Assembly (NCBI GenBank): GCA_947034885.2
Contig: OX344750.2
Coordinates: 35,822,821-35,886,820, forward strand
Source of the DNA: Thuidium tamariscinum
Taxonomy: Eukaryota > Streptophyta > Bryopsida > Hypnales > Thuidiaceae
Length of the DNA stretch: 64,000 nt
Direction of reading: 5' to 3'
How positions within the stretch are numbered: the stretch's first letter is position 1; each line of letters opens with the position of its first letter. Below the pieces are notes generated by a model. The model was not told where the DNA came from and ran no database searches. It was given only the letters and a program-made list of their open reading frames with translations. Positions 12,165 through 23,262 of this stretch are shown here, piece by piece. The position numbers and the translations under genes are program-made.

Positions 12165-13880
12165 GTACCTACATTATTACATCAATTAGGGTTTGTATTG
12201 ACTCTTATGTCTCTTTTTCTTTTTTAATGTTGAACATCTTCCTTCAATTTGAAGATTTGTACATTACAATGTTACAATGTAGCCTATATGTCTATAGAAA
12301 TGATGTTGATTTAGTTCAAAAGGAAGGAAAGAATCTTGTTTACTTGGGGTGTATTATAGCACAAAAAGGCAAAATATATATGATACTTAGGGTCAAAACT
12401 AAAAAAACTAGATTTATACCAATTTTGACTATAATGCATAGAAATGTAGATATGTAGAAGTTTTGAGTATTGGATGTATTTTAATATAAATGCCAATAGT
12501 TTATAGTAGTTTATATAATGCAAAGTTTAAACCACTAATGTTTCAAAGTTGTATGATTTTTTATTCAAAATTGTAGTAAAATGGGAGTCTAAGGAATATT
12601 GAGGCTTTGTAGCTTGCATTGGCATAGTTATTCTTTGGCTAACTCAAACATTGTTGAAGTTGAACATCATGCTTGGATACACTTGTAGTGTTGCACCCCA
12701 TTTGATGTGAAAATGTACTAGATTGTAAATGCTTCTATTTTGTATGTGGCATGTAATCATATAATTTTATCTTTTTCCTTTCACATGCTTCAATTCACTA
12801 AAACCGAAAACCATAAATTTTTGTCTATCGAAATTATCTTGTAGTGTAGGATTGTTTGGAAAACAAAACCCAAAGAATCCCCTAGTGGTCATTCTTTATT
12901 TGGAGAAAGGTCATATATTCTAACGTTTTATATCTAAGGTTGTTTTTACATAGGATTATTACTCAATTTTAGAAATGAAAGAATTAAAATCCAATTAAAT
13001 CATTTAGCTATACAATGTGGATGTATTTTCTATCTTAATTTATTCTATTGTCTATCCATTACCTATGGATTCAAAATTTTAAATTATATAGTTTATATCT
13101 TACACTAGAATTCTAATGTCAAATACTCCAAGGTATGTCAAATAGTCATGGCTTCTGTTCTATGGACTTAATCAAACCCACATATATATATAATAGTCAC
13201 ATACAATTGTAATTCCTTAATTATTTCTCCATTCCATTCATTTTCAATTGGGCCAATATACAAAATAGATAAATAAAAATTCTTTTCCTTATTTATTATC
13301 TTTTGGTCAAATATTCATCATAACTTTGTCCTCTAAGATCCAACAAGCCAATTTGTCCAAGGCCCACAAATTACATTTACAATTGCACAACTTTTTACTT
13401 AGTCAAATAGTCTTGCTATACTACTACAAGAACTAAATCTAATTGTCTGTAACCCATTGTTGATTTGTCAAAATTCCCACATAAAATCAAATCAAAACAT
13501 ATACAAAGTTTCTATCTATAACACAAGATTTTGCTCCTTCTTTTCTCTACATCAAACACTTGTTACACAATGTCAATTTGATTCTTTTAATACCAATTCA
13601 AACACAAGACGATTTGACTGTATTTTAATTTTATAACCAAACCATTTAATTCATCAACTTTATGGAATACACATACTAGCTTAATTCAATGGATTTTATT
13701 TCTTTATTATAGACTCATTGACTTCTTTATTACAATTGAAGATGTCCTATCAAGTATATCACCTCTAAAAATTTTCATTCACAATTATCTTAACTACAAT
13801 GACACTCATATACACACAATCAATTAGACAAATAACTTTGACATCACTTAAAGTTGATTACTACTTATTCAAACTCATAG

Positions 13881-13943
<63 letters not shown>

Positions 13944-14053
13944 GTGGTTTTTACTTAGACAAATAGACCAAAAACATACAAGGAAACAATTATTAACCAT
14001 ATTGATTCTTGAAATAGTTAACATTTGAATTTAAAACAAGATATAACCCAAAA
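12165..14053. other. AT-rich intergenic DNA with a TA microsatellite
   Basis: No gene is seen. A pure AT dinucleotide run occupies about 13883-13939. Isolated TGTAGTG/CACTA-type words occur (for example near 12840), but no paired element ends could be established around them. Confidence 0.5.
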
Positions 14054-14810
14054 TTGTGGTTAAAAAGTTATGGCATGATATGTGATTTTCTTTGCTCGAC
14101 AGGCAACCCGACAATTGAAAAAACTTCTTTAAAAAAACCTTTTTTTTAAAATGAAATTTCAAATTGATTCTTTAGGTTTATACATACATGGGAGCTTTTA
14201 ATCATTCCATTTGGATTAAGAAGATGAAAGTTCTGACGAATTTTAGTTTGCGGATAGGTTTGGAGTCATTGAAAATCATACCTACCCGCAAACTAAAACT
14301 CCTCATAACTTTCATCTTCTTAATCCGACCCGGGGAGGACACTTCTTATATATTTGGGGGACCCACGTGCGGCGGTGGGGTATTTTTAGGGGGGCTATCA
14401 ATTACTTGTAATCATTACTTGGCAACATTAAAAAAGCCCCTATTTTACCATAAAGCGGAAAAATCAGCCATATTATCATCCCTATTTTATTTTTAAAACA
14501 CTTTGCCTTTTTAATGTCCCCTATTTTATATGTAAATTTCTTATAAATTTTACCTAAGATTATTTAAATGTACCCTATATTCCGCCGCACGTAGGTTATT
14601 AAAAAACGGGAAGTGTCCTCCCCTAGTAATCCAATTCCAAATGGAATGATTAAAAGCTTTCCATGTTTTTATAAACTTAAAGAATCAATTTGAAATTTTA
14701 TTTTTAAGAAAAAAGATTTTTTTAAAGAAGTTTTTTCAGCAGCTTGGGCTACCCAAGTGCCCGCTGAGCAAAGAAAATTACATATCATGCCATAACTTTT
14801 TAACTACAAA
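14054..14810. mobile_element. Nested fold-back element with long terminal inverted repeats
   Basis: The sequence from 14054 (TTGTGGTTAAAAAGTTATGG) into about 14215 returns in inverted orientation from about 14632 to 14810 (ending AACTTTTTAACTACAAA). The arms are about 160-175 bp and differ by scattered substitutions. Inside are further inverted pairs: 14213-14253 against 14287-14327 (TTAAGAAGATGAAAGTT and its complement), and GGGGAGGACACTTC near 14332 against GAAGTGTCCTCCCC near 14610, plus GCACGT words near 14365 and 14587. No coding capacity is present. It is a large fold-back MITE or two elements nested one inside the other. Confidence 0.75.
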
Positions 14811-16176
14811 GTTAGAAGTTATGAAAATTGTTGGGCCATAAAGCTACTCCTCAGGCACATGTTGTGCAAAAAATTTTAAGACAAAAATATCCATTCATAG
14901 TGAGTTGCCCAAAGTCATTATATTACCAAAAAATTGCAGTTCAAGGCTTTACATGGGGCTTTAGGAATTAAAGTTCTCCGCCAATCCTTAGCTCACTTTT
15001 CATAGTTGATTTATAGTCTATTTGTCTTTCAAAATGATTTCTTCTTCATACATCTATATCAAGGTCTACCAATGCTATCCTAGAACCATCCATTTGACAT
15101 AAAATTTCTAGCTTATAATTAATTTCACCCCGTATAACCAATAGACTAATAATTCAAAAGGACGGTATTCATTGCCAATCCTTGGCTTATCAAATTGTTT
15201 ACTAATTTGAACTTTTTGATCAATTAACTCTTTTATAGATTATTAGACATCAATCATCAAAAGTTCATACTTCCACAATACAAGTAAATTTTGATAGAGT
15301 TTCTATTAAGATTTATAAATCCAATCTAATTTACAAACTAAAATCAAACATTTTCAATTTGACCATTCCAAAAATTAATTTCAAATGGAGTTAACAAGTG
15401 ATCCCTTGCCTATTAAACAACTTCAAAGAACATTTGCCAATCCTTGGCTCATTGATCTTAATATCAAATATTGCCAATCACCATTCTATTAAGAAAGTTT
15501 CACTTTCAAATAGATCCTAACTATTGGAATAAAACCATTGCATGGATCAAAGAAAACAAATTCTTTAGCAATTGGAAAAATTGACAAAACATGTTAAAAT
15601 AATTATTGCTTATTGGTTATTTGATCATGCAAACTTATAGTCCAATGGTCTTTTTGATTTGCACATCCACAACTCTGCCCGTAGATACCACCTAGCTACA
15701 ACCTAACTCTTTAGCACCTTCTTCGATTGTTTGTCTTTCATCAGCAACTTCGAAAACACACAATTTGATAACTAATAAACTACCAAATAGCAAGAGATTA
15801 TAAAGTTGCTCATTGGCTACCTCATTGCTTCACAAGCTCACACTTTGTTAACCAATTTGTTTCTAAGCATAAACAAGTTTAATGAATAGCTCTCACACTC
15901 AGCTAATTAACAATAATAAGAATAATAATAAAAAGTCAATCCCTAGCTTAACATAAAAGCAAACAAAAATGGAGCCAATCACTGGCTACAAATAAATAAG
16001 ATGAATAAACAATATTGTCATTAGAACTTGAAGGAATGCACAAATATGAGGCAAGCAAACATTGTGAGTCTAAGAAGAGACAGAGAACTATTAGTCTATT
16101 AGTCCTCATACTTCTTAGTTGTAACCATTTAGTTAATTGCAAATTCTATTTGCCTAACCAACTATAACCTCTCTAA
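14811..16176. other. AT-rich intergenic DNA, part of a dispersed repeat
   Basis: The first about 80 bp past the fold-back element (GTTATGAAAATTGTTGGGCC and onwards) match sequence in both palindrome arms (about 36253 and 44402), so this is a dispersed repeat. The rest is AT-rich with several copies of a short phrase like GCCAATCCTTGGCT (for example near 15173 and 15436). No gene is seen. Confidence 0.5.
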
Positions 16177-16457
16177 CATTAGGAGAGATTTGAGGGCTCC
16201 AAAAGATTGCGAGTTCTCACAGTCTGAAAATGCGGAAACTGCCACAAGAGCGTAGAATTGCATGAATCCTACGTGGTTGAGAGAGTGCCACGTCATTAAT
16301 TTATTTATTTTTTGAAGAATTCATTTTTGAACTATTTTTCATATTTCAAGAATCCCAATTTTATTTTGTTTTTGTGGTAATTGTTGGCCTAACAATAGCC
16401 AACAGTTATAGAAACAATCTCGAAATAGCCTTTGGAGGCCTCAAATCCCCTCTAATG
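16177..16457. mobile_element. MITE, family B (CATTAGG ends), copy 1
   Basis: It begins CATTAGGAGAGATTTGAGGG and ends with the inverted form CCTCAAATCCCCTCTAATG. The body is about 281 bp without coding capacity and includes CCTACGTGGTTGA and GACGTGGCA-like words. Related copies with the same ends are at 27288-27548 and 57049-57344. No target duplication could be recognised. Confidence 0.75.
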
Positions 16458-17517
16458 CTAGTTGGCTATTAATCCTTTTCACATCCACATGTATATTTGT
16501 CTTCATTCTCACTTTACTTTATTTTTTAGTTAATTTCAGCTAGTCTATATGATTTTATCTTTAAAAGTTCCAAAATTTCACAAAAAATCTACCTACATAT
16601 CTATATGTTATGAAAAAAATACAATTGTTGATAAAAAAATGAAAGTAGTTGTAACTAAGATTGCCTTGTATTAAGGAAAAATATTACTATTAGTAGCCTA
16701 GCAAAAGTTATACTAGTTATGGATTTATTATAATTGTAAGACTCCAAATTTATAAAAAATACCAATATAATAGCCACCACAATAATACCCAAGTAAAGGC
16801 TAGTTTATACTAGTCCTTTAGGCGGAGTAAGATTGACATTATAGAAGGTATGGGTGTAATCAATTCAATTCAAAGGTTGATTTTAGATGATAAATCTACG
16901 TGGCATGTTAGTAAAGTTCCCCATCTACATCCAAATGTCAAGTGTCAAATGACATAGGTATGCAATATGTACCTACAACAACATAAATGTAGAATTAGTA
17001 GGACCTCTTCAAGAGAAACAAATATGGAGTGACAAGTCATTATTGTAATCATGTGTACAACTAACTACTATTCAATCGATAAAAGTTTGCAGCAAAGTGT
17101 GAATAGCTTGACCTTGGATGATTTTTTGGCTACCAAGTTCAATGATAACATGTGAAAACAATTACCTTTGTGAATACTAAGACTATTTCAAAAATAGTAG
17201 CCTCCCTAAAATTTGATTTTCCAAACTAATATGTCTGACAAGAATCTCTGCACTAATTACACCTAAAAATCCCTACTCCTCTCAATCCTACATAATCAAT
17301 GTGAACTACCCTTAATACAAGTATGCATAGAAATGATAAGTTAGTAATTTCCAAGTAGTGATCTTTTGCTAAAATGATGAATCTATTTACGTTTATATAT
17401 TTGGATGAAATTGAAACTATTCATCCAAAAATATGTACATTCATCCAAATAAGAGCAATTTCATCTTCAAAATTTGTTGCACTTCAACAATGTCATCCAC
17501 TGAAAAAGGAGAATTAA
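16458..17517. other. AT-rich intergenic DNA, no gene seen
   Basis: There are only short open frames, no repeat partner in this window that I could find, and no RNA-like structure. Confidence 0.45.
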
Positions 17518-18343
17518 AGGAGAAACATCCATTTTCGTCCCTGTACCTATTCTTGGACTGTAGAGTACCACTAAATCTATCCATAAGCATTCATTAAAGC
17601 GTCTGACACATATTTAATTCTGAATTGCTTACGCAGTTGTAAGACACATGTATAGTTTTCATTCACTGACAATTGATTTTAGCACGTGTTCAATTAAAGG
17701 TACACCTATAGGACGGTTCCAATGGTCTAGGGAGCCAACACTTTGGAAATTTATAGAAATTACATGTTGATTCCGAAAAATTTGAATTTTTTTTGGATAT
17801 TCATGATTTTTACTCACTAATACTTGAAAAATATCAGTTTTAGAAAACACTACCTCCAACTATGTTGAATTCCTTATTTGGACAGCTTTGGGTGTTTCCA
17901 CTGTATGATGCTAAATATTCTCTCAAAACAATTGTATCGATTTTTGAGCATAATAAGGGAGAAACACCCATTTCCGTCCTTGTACCTATTCCTGGTCCCT
18001 AGAGTGTCACTAAATCTGTCTACAAGCGTTCATTAAAGTGTCTGACAAATGTTTAACTCTAATTTGCTGACACAATTGTAAGACACATGTATAATTTTCA
18101 CTGACAACTAATTTCAGTAGAGTTCAGTTTAGGGTACACCTATAGGACAGTTCCAGTGGTCTAGGGAACCAACTCTTTGAAAATTTGTAGAAATTACATA
18201 CTGATTCCAAAAATTTTAATTTTTTTTGAATATTCATGATTTTCTCTCGCTAATACTAGAAAAATATCAGTTTTAGAAAAAGATGCTTCCATCCATGCTG
18301 AATTCCTTATTTGGACAGTTTTGGGTGTTTCCATTGTATTGCT
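17518..18343. repeat. Tandem duplication, about 395-bp units spaced 432 bp apart
   Basis: Unit 1 (about 17518-17910) and unit 2 (about 17950-18343) are direct repeats, roughly 85 percent alike by eye. Shared landmarks are GGAGAAACA near the start, ACCTATAGGAC(A/G)GTTCCA in the middle, AAATATCAGTTTTAGAAAA, and TTGGACAG(C/T)TTTGGGTGTTTCC at the end. Unit 2 ends directly at the TTAA where the element at 18348 sits. No coding sequence is seen. It could be the remains of a tandemly duplicated transposon. Confidence 0.8.
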
Positions 18344-18347
18344 TTAA

Positions 18348-18558
18348 CCCTAGAACGACGCCGCGAACGTTTGGCGTCTGTTAAATGACAAAGAATCTTT
18401 CCTTCCAAAAGAGAAATACAACTTTTCATCCTCGGTATTGGGAGTGGAAAAGGAAGATCTTCTATAATATTTTGACTTCCAATGCATATATTTGGCTTTT
18501 TCAAAGTAGGTGATGTCACACGGTATCAAAATGCATGGTTTCCGCGGCCATTCAAGGG
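18348..18558. mobile_element. TTAA-flanked MITE with piggyBac-like ends
   Basis: TTAA at 18344-18347 is followed by CCCTAGAACGACGCC; GCGGCCATTCAAGGG precedes TTAA at 18559-18562. The 211-bp body closely matches the element at 32169-32390, with shared blocks such as AGAATCTTTCCTT, CTTTGACTTCCAATG-like and AAAATGCATG. It lies about 265 bp upstream of the cytochrome c1 start codon, so it may sit in that gene's promoter. Confidence 0.75.
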
Positions 18559-18562
18559 TTAA

Positions 18563-18825
18563 AGAAAATGCTCGTCAGTTTTACAACTGCCTGACACTCA
18601 CGACAATTAGAGATCCCCAACGACGAACGCCACGGAGACTCGACGAGGACCACACACCCGTCGGACGTCGTTGTGTGATCGTCGTCATCGACGTCATCGT
18701 CGTCTTCTTCTTGTTCCCCTTCCAGCCTGTGTGAGGCACGAGTCCGCGTAGCTCCTGCCAATCCTTTTGCAATCAGAACAATACCACATTCGCAATTCTA
18801 GGGTTAGCCGAGTTCGACTGTGGCG
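18563..18825 (+). promoter_or_regulatory. Presumed promoter and 5' UTR of cytochrome c1
   Basis: This 263-bp stretch between the TTAA MITE and the start codon is GC-richer than the DNA on its left. It contains an imperfect GTCGTCATCGACGTCATCG repeat at about 18678-18708 and a TAGGGTTAG word near 18799. Core promoter elements cannot be placed with confidence. Confidence 0.4.
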
Positions 18826-19767
18826 ATGGCGAGTCGAGCGGCAGCGCGAGCGTTGTGGCGAGCGGCGCGTGCACCGCACCAGAGCGGCCCTCCTGGCGCT
18901 TTGGGCGCGGCGACACAGGCCGGGCAGCAGCAAGAGGCTTACGGTGAGGGTTTGGGCGTCAGGGGATTGCGAGGTCTTGCGCTTCTTGGCGCGGGGACGA
19001 CGGGTCTGTTAGGTTTGGCAGGTGTGGCGTATGCCGATGAGGCCGAGCACGGCCTGGCGGCTCCGCAGTACTCTTGGTCGCACAATGGGATACTCAGCGG
19101 GTACGATCACGCATCCATCCGCCGAGGGCACCAGGTGTTCCAGCAGGTGTGCGCGGCATGTCATAGCGCTTCTTTGGTGGCTTACCGAGACCTGATCGGG
19201 GTGGCTTATACCGAAGACGAGGTGAAATGCTTGGCAGCCGAGGTGGAAGTCGAAGACGGCCCTAATGATGAAGGTGAGATGTACTCGCGCCCTGGAAAAC
19301 CTAGCGACCACTTCCAGTCACCGTATCCGAACGAATCCGCTGCGCGATTCGCGAATGGAGGAGCGTATCCTCCCGATTTGAGCTTGATCACCAAGGCGCG
19401 TCACGACGGGCAGAATTACGTGTTTGCGTTGCTTCTAGGGTACCGCGATCCGCCTCACGGCGTTTCCGTGCGGGAGGGGTTGCATTACAATCCGTACTTC
19501 CCAGGGGGGGCCATTGCGATGCCTAAGATGCTGACGGACGGGGGGGTGGAGTATGAGGACGGAACGCCGGCGTCGGAGTCGCAGATGGCCAAGGATGTTG
19601 TGACATTTTTGTCGTGGGCAGCGGAGCCTGAGATGGACGAGCGCAAGCTGGCCGGAGCGAAGTGGATTTTTGTACTGTCGTTGGCATTACTTCAGGCTGC
19701 GTATTACAAGAGGTTTAGATGGGCTCCCATCAAGTCCAGAAAGATTGTGCTCGACGTGGTGAACTAG
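18826..19767 (+). CDS. CYC1: Cytochrome c1 of the mitochondrial bc1 complex (complex III)
   Basis: One uninterrupted frame of 313 residues. Residues 1 to about 70 are an Arg/Ala-rich presequence followed by a hydrophobic stretch ending VAYADEAEHGL, the bipartite import signal expected for this intermembrane-space protein. The heme c attachment site CAACH is at 109-113. The sixth-ligand region GGAIAMPKML is at 228-236, with Met232 as likely axial ligand. PPDLSLI, YNPYFPGGAI and FLSWAAEPEMDERK are family signatures. A single C-terminal membrane helix (about 279-295) is followed by a basic tail. It transfers electrons from the Rieske protein to soluble cytochrome c. The ATG at 18826 was chosen; a GTG two codons upstream is not a plausible eukaryotic start. 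No intron interrupts the frame, which is unusual next to the other multi-exon genes here and leaves open a retrocopy origin, although the frame is intact. Confidence 0.95.
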   Translation: MASRAAARALWRAARAPHQSGPPGALGAATQAGQQQEAYGEGLGVRGLRGLALLGAGTTGLLGLAGVAYADEAEHGLAAPQYSWSHNGILSGYDHASIRRGHQVFQQVCAACHSASLVAYRDLIGVAYTEDEVKCLAAEVEVEDGPNDEGEMYSRPGKPSDHFQSPYPNESAARFANGGAYPPDLSLITKARHDGQNYVFALLLGYRDPPHGVSVREGLHYNPYFPGGAIAMPKMLTDGGVEYEDGTPASESQMAKDVVTFLSWAAEPEMDERKLAGAKWIFVLSLALLQAAYYKRFRWAPIKSRKIVLDVVN

Positions 19768-22700
19768 AATTGCGGTGCGAATCTTCGAGTTTTGAAATCG
19801 GGCCTAGCGGTCTTCACGTATGGTCGGATTCTCCTCCTCGGAAATGATTTAGGTCTAAAGCTTGAAATCGTTTGATATCTAAATAGGCATCTGTTTCTCA
19901 TGGAGGCGATGAGATTGTCTAACCGCGCAGAATATAAAGAATTCCGTTAGTATTTCAAGCAATTGTTGTCACTTACCAGTTCCCTTCCAATAATATCGAA
20001 GTTCTCATCGGTCATTTTTATTCCTCAAAGCCCAAGTGCCTGCGTCTCCTGGATTTGGGGTGTGTAACTGTATTCTTGTTTTTCCAATGTGTTTGATGAC
20101 TATGGTCCTTAGTAGAACTCTAATTGTAAAGAAACTTGGAGAGTGCGTGTTGTGCGATACTTGGAGAGTGTTCTTTTTACATTATTAACAGAAACCTGTC
20201 ATGCCAATATCCCCTTCGTGTTAGGTGTTATGATTGACATCGCAATTGTAATGTCACAGAAATCAGCAATTAGGTAATGCAAAATGTGATGCAAAATGAT
20301 ACATTCGATTGTAATGCAATTTCATTCTTCAATAGGGGTCGTCAATAACTTTACAGGATATTCATGTGGCTGTGTCCTCGGCAACCTCACCCGCGACTAG
20401 TGTATTCGCTCTTTGAGGATATACCGAATGTAGGGACACCCGTAATTGTCACGGTAAACTCTTTGAAATGGGGTACATTTTGATTGGAAGGATGTAATCA
20501 CCATATTTTGGTTTTAGGTCATTTACCATTAAGACTTTGAATCTTCATTACTTTTGCATCCCGTATCCAAATAATGCATCAATGCATTCGTTGATGCGTT
20601 GCCAGTTTGCCACTCTTCTTCATTTGCTAAGTTTTAAGAGTAATTGTGCTAACGTTTGCCCTTTTATCTGAAAATTGTCAATTTAATGGAACGCCCCTGC
20701 AGAACAAAGTCTTGCAGTTCAGAACTACCAGTCTATGCAGCATTGCAGTGTGGACTCATGGAGCTCTTGCCAGGTGACATTCTAACAATATGGGGGTGGG
20801 GCTGTTTTGAAAAAAATCATAACAATTAGAATTTTTCACAAAATCAATTGAAATTTTTGTTTCAATTGATAATCAATTATTGTTTCAACTAATAATCAAC
20901 TATTGTTTCAATTGATTTTGTGGTTTTTATTTCAATTAGAATTTTTCACAAAATCAATTGAAACAAAAATATGAATTTTATATCAATAAAATTCATAGTT
21001 TCTATTCCATTTGGTCAAACGTCATGCCTAAGCTAAAATTAGCTTATCAAATTTTGTTCAAACATCAATCTTATATTTTTATTACTTGAAACTATGAATT
21101 TTATATCACTATGAGAAATTTCAAATGATTTTGAGAGAAATTCTAATTGTTATCATTTTTGTTGCAAAATTTTAAAAGAAAAAGTAAAAATAGAAAAATG
21201 ATCTAGATTGTTTGAATTTTTCAAGAGGTAAAAATAGGAATGGACATTAGGGTGAAACATTTCCAATTGATTATGATACTTTTAAAAGTAAAAACAACCA
21301 TGATAAAGACTTTAAAGTCAAATTTGGCTATCAATCCAAATTTAAATCTTTATTTCATAAATTTATAAAATTTTGATATTTTTTACAAGTAGAACATTGT
21401 ATATTCTACCTAATAATTATTTTCAAATTTTTTTGATGAAAACGACAAATTATTGTGATTTTTTAAGTTAAAGGTTAAAAAATTATGTCAATTATAAATT
21501 ACATTAGAATAATCTGAAATCTTTATTTTTAATGAAGATTAGAATGAAAAATTTAACTTTGCCGTTTAATTTGTAAATTCATTTTCAAGAGGAAAAAATG
21601 ATTGAAAAATACTACATATTGTATTATTTGGATTTTAACAAATGAAGCTTGCATTTGCAATAACCTTTTTCAATTTTTTCAAAATTTCAAGTTGAAGTTG
21701 AAAGAAAACTTATCAGACTTCATTTTCTTAGTTTAAGTCAAATATTAAAAATGGTTACATAAAAAATTAGAATCAAGGTACATCCACTTTTTGGATGCAT
21801 GTACTTATAAAGATTAAGGGTTAAATCTGAAAAATTTGTAATATTGTAATTTTTTTAATATCAAATTTTTTTCAAAAAATATAATATTTTTTATATCCTT
21901 TCATTTTATTGTTCCATAGTTTTTTAGCATTGCACTTTGCTAGCCTAAAAAGGTTTTAAAAAAAAATTTGGCTTACATTTTCTTTAGTTTATCCGAGGCA
22001 TCAAGGACTTACAAGCCCTTTAAGTGCTCATTTTTTTCCTAATGATTGTGTAAATAGTCAAGCCATAGTAATTTCTGACATATTCCTGCACCTTTCCTAT
22101 GCTCTAGTGTAAAAAGGACTATTTGCTAAGTCACTAAAACACAAAACTTTGTTGAAGGTGCACACTAGTTCTAAAAAAATCACCTTGAAGTTAGTCAAAA
22201 GTCACCCATAGATGCACATGACAACTTCTTGTGACTTGCGCACGACTCTACCCTAAGCCATGGACATGTCAGCACAAAAGATCCACGTAGGCAACATTTG
22301 AATCCCATATTTTTCCTTTAGTGAACAAAAAGTCATTCAGTAGTCAAAGTGAAGTCACAAAATATGACTGTGACCTTTCTAAGTGTAAAAGATATGAATT
22401 GTTGATGAAAAACAGTTTACAAAGTACAATTTTCACCTCATTTTCATCCTCCAGTCACGGCCATGACTAGGAAATGACTCAGTTACAATTTCTAATGCCC
22501 ACAACGTGCAATTAGAGAGGGACAATCATTTTTGAGTCATGGTCATGACTCATAGGGAGGGTGTTTGTGACTGCGAGTCACTATGCAATCACATTTTACC
22601 CCATTTTCTTATAGTGTATTGCTTTAAAATTTATATTAGGCTCAAAAATATTGTTTAAATAGTTGGACAATGTTGCAATCAAGTGATTGCAACTTTGCAA

Positions 22701-22879
22701 GGCATGTGGGATATGCAACAAGAATCCAACCCTCTTAATTTTGCTTGAGCAACTACTTCCAAGGTTACATGACTATTATACATATTCAATAACTAGTCTA
22801 ATATCAATAAATGTCATCTCTTAGGTGAAATGTGTCCTAATCTCTCTACACTTTTGATGAAATGAGAAATCTATACTAG

Positions 22880-22881
<2 letters not shown>
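19768..22881. other. AT-rich intergenic DNA downstream of cytochrome c1
   Basis: No gene is seen. Near 20550-20610 the words TTACTTTTGCATCCCGTATCC and GATGCGTTGCC resemble the interior of the MITE at 27658-27933, so an old relative may be present. About 20826-21010 holds a cluster of direct and inverted copies of TTTCAATTGATTTTGTG-like sequence. Around 22455-22605 there are several GAGTCATGGTCATGACTC-type hairpin words, ending at 22617 in CCCCATTTTCTTATAGTG, the complement of a CACTA-like terminus; its left partner was not found. Confidence 0.5.

Positions 22882-22953
<72 letters not shown>
22882..22953. repeat. TA dinucleotide microsatellite
   Basis: About 36 uninterrupted AT/TA dinucleotide units. 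It is the longer of two such tracts in the window (the other is near 13883). Confidence 0.95.
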
Positions 22954-22955
<2 letters not shown>

Positions 22956-22984
22956 AGCCATCTATGCTTACTATTGCATAGCCA

Positions 22985-23262
22985 TTAGCCTTTTTTTTTC
23001 CAGCACTATGTGGCCAGATTGTACCATTTCAAAATAAATGTCTTTTTTTCACCAGATAAAAGTAATCTTTTTTTGCCAGAAATTTTCTAGTTCTCTTTAA
23101 AATATGGATGAAGTTGCCAAATTTGGATGAAAAAGTGTATGAATATGACGAAAAAGTGTTTTAAAGTCCAAAAGATGGATGAATGTAAAAATACAATGCT
23201 TTACCAAATTCAAAGTAATCGCCATCTTGGCACTTTCTCAAAAAGTAAAAAAAAGGGCTAAT
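22985..23262 (-). repeat. Dispersed repeat C, uninterrupted copy
   Basis: Read on the minus strand, this segment runs CTTTTTGAGAAAGTGCCAAG ... TTTGAAATGGTACAATCTGG ... and ends in GCTGGAAAAAAAAAGG. The same sequence occurs in plus orientation at 27037-27287 plus 27549-27590, where a MITE interrupts it. No coding sequence is seen. Confidence 0.8.
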
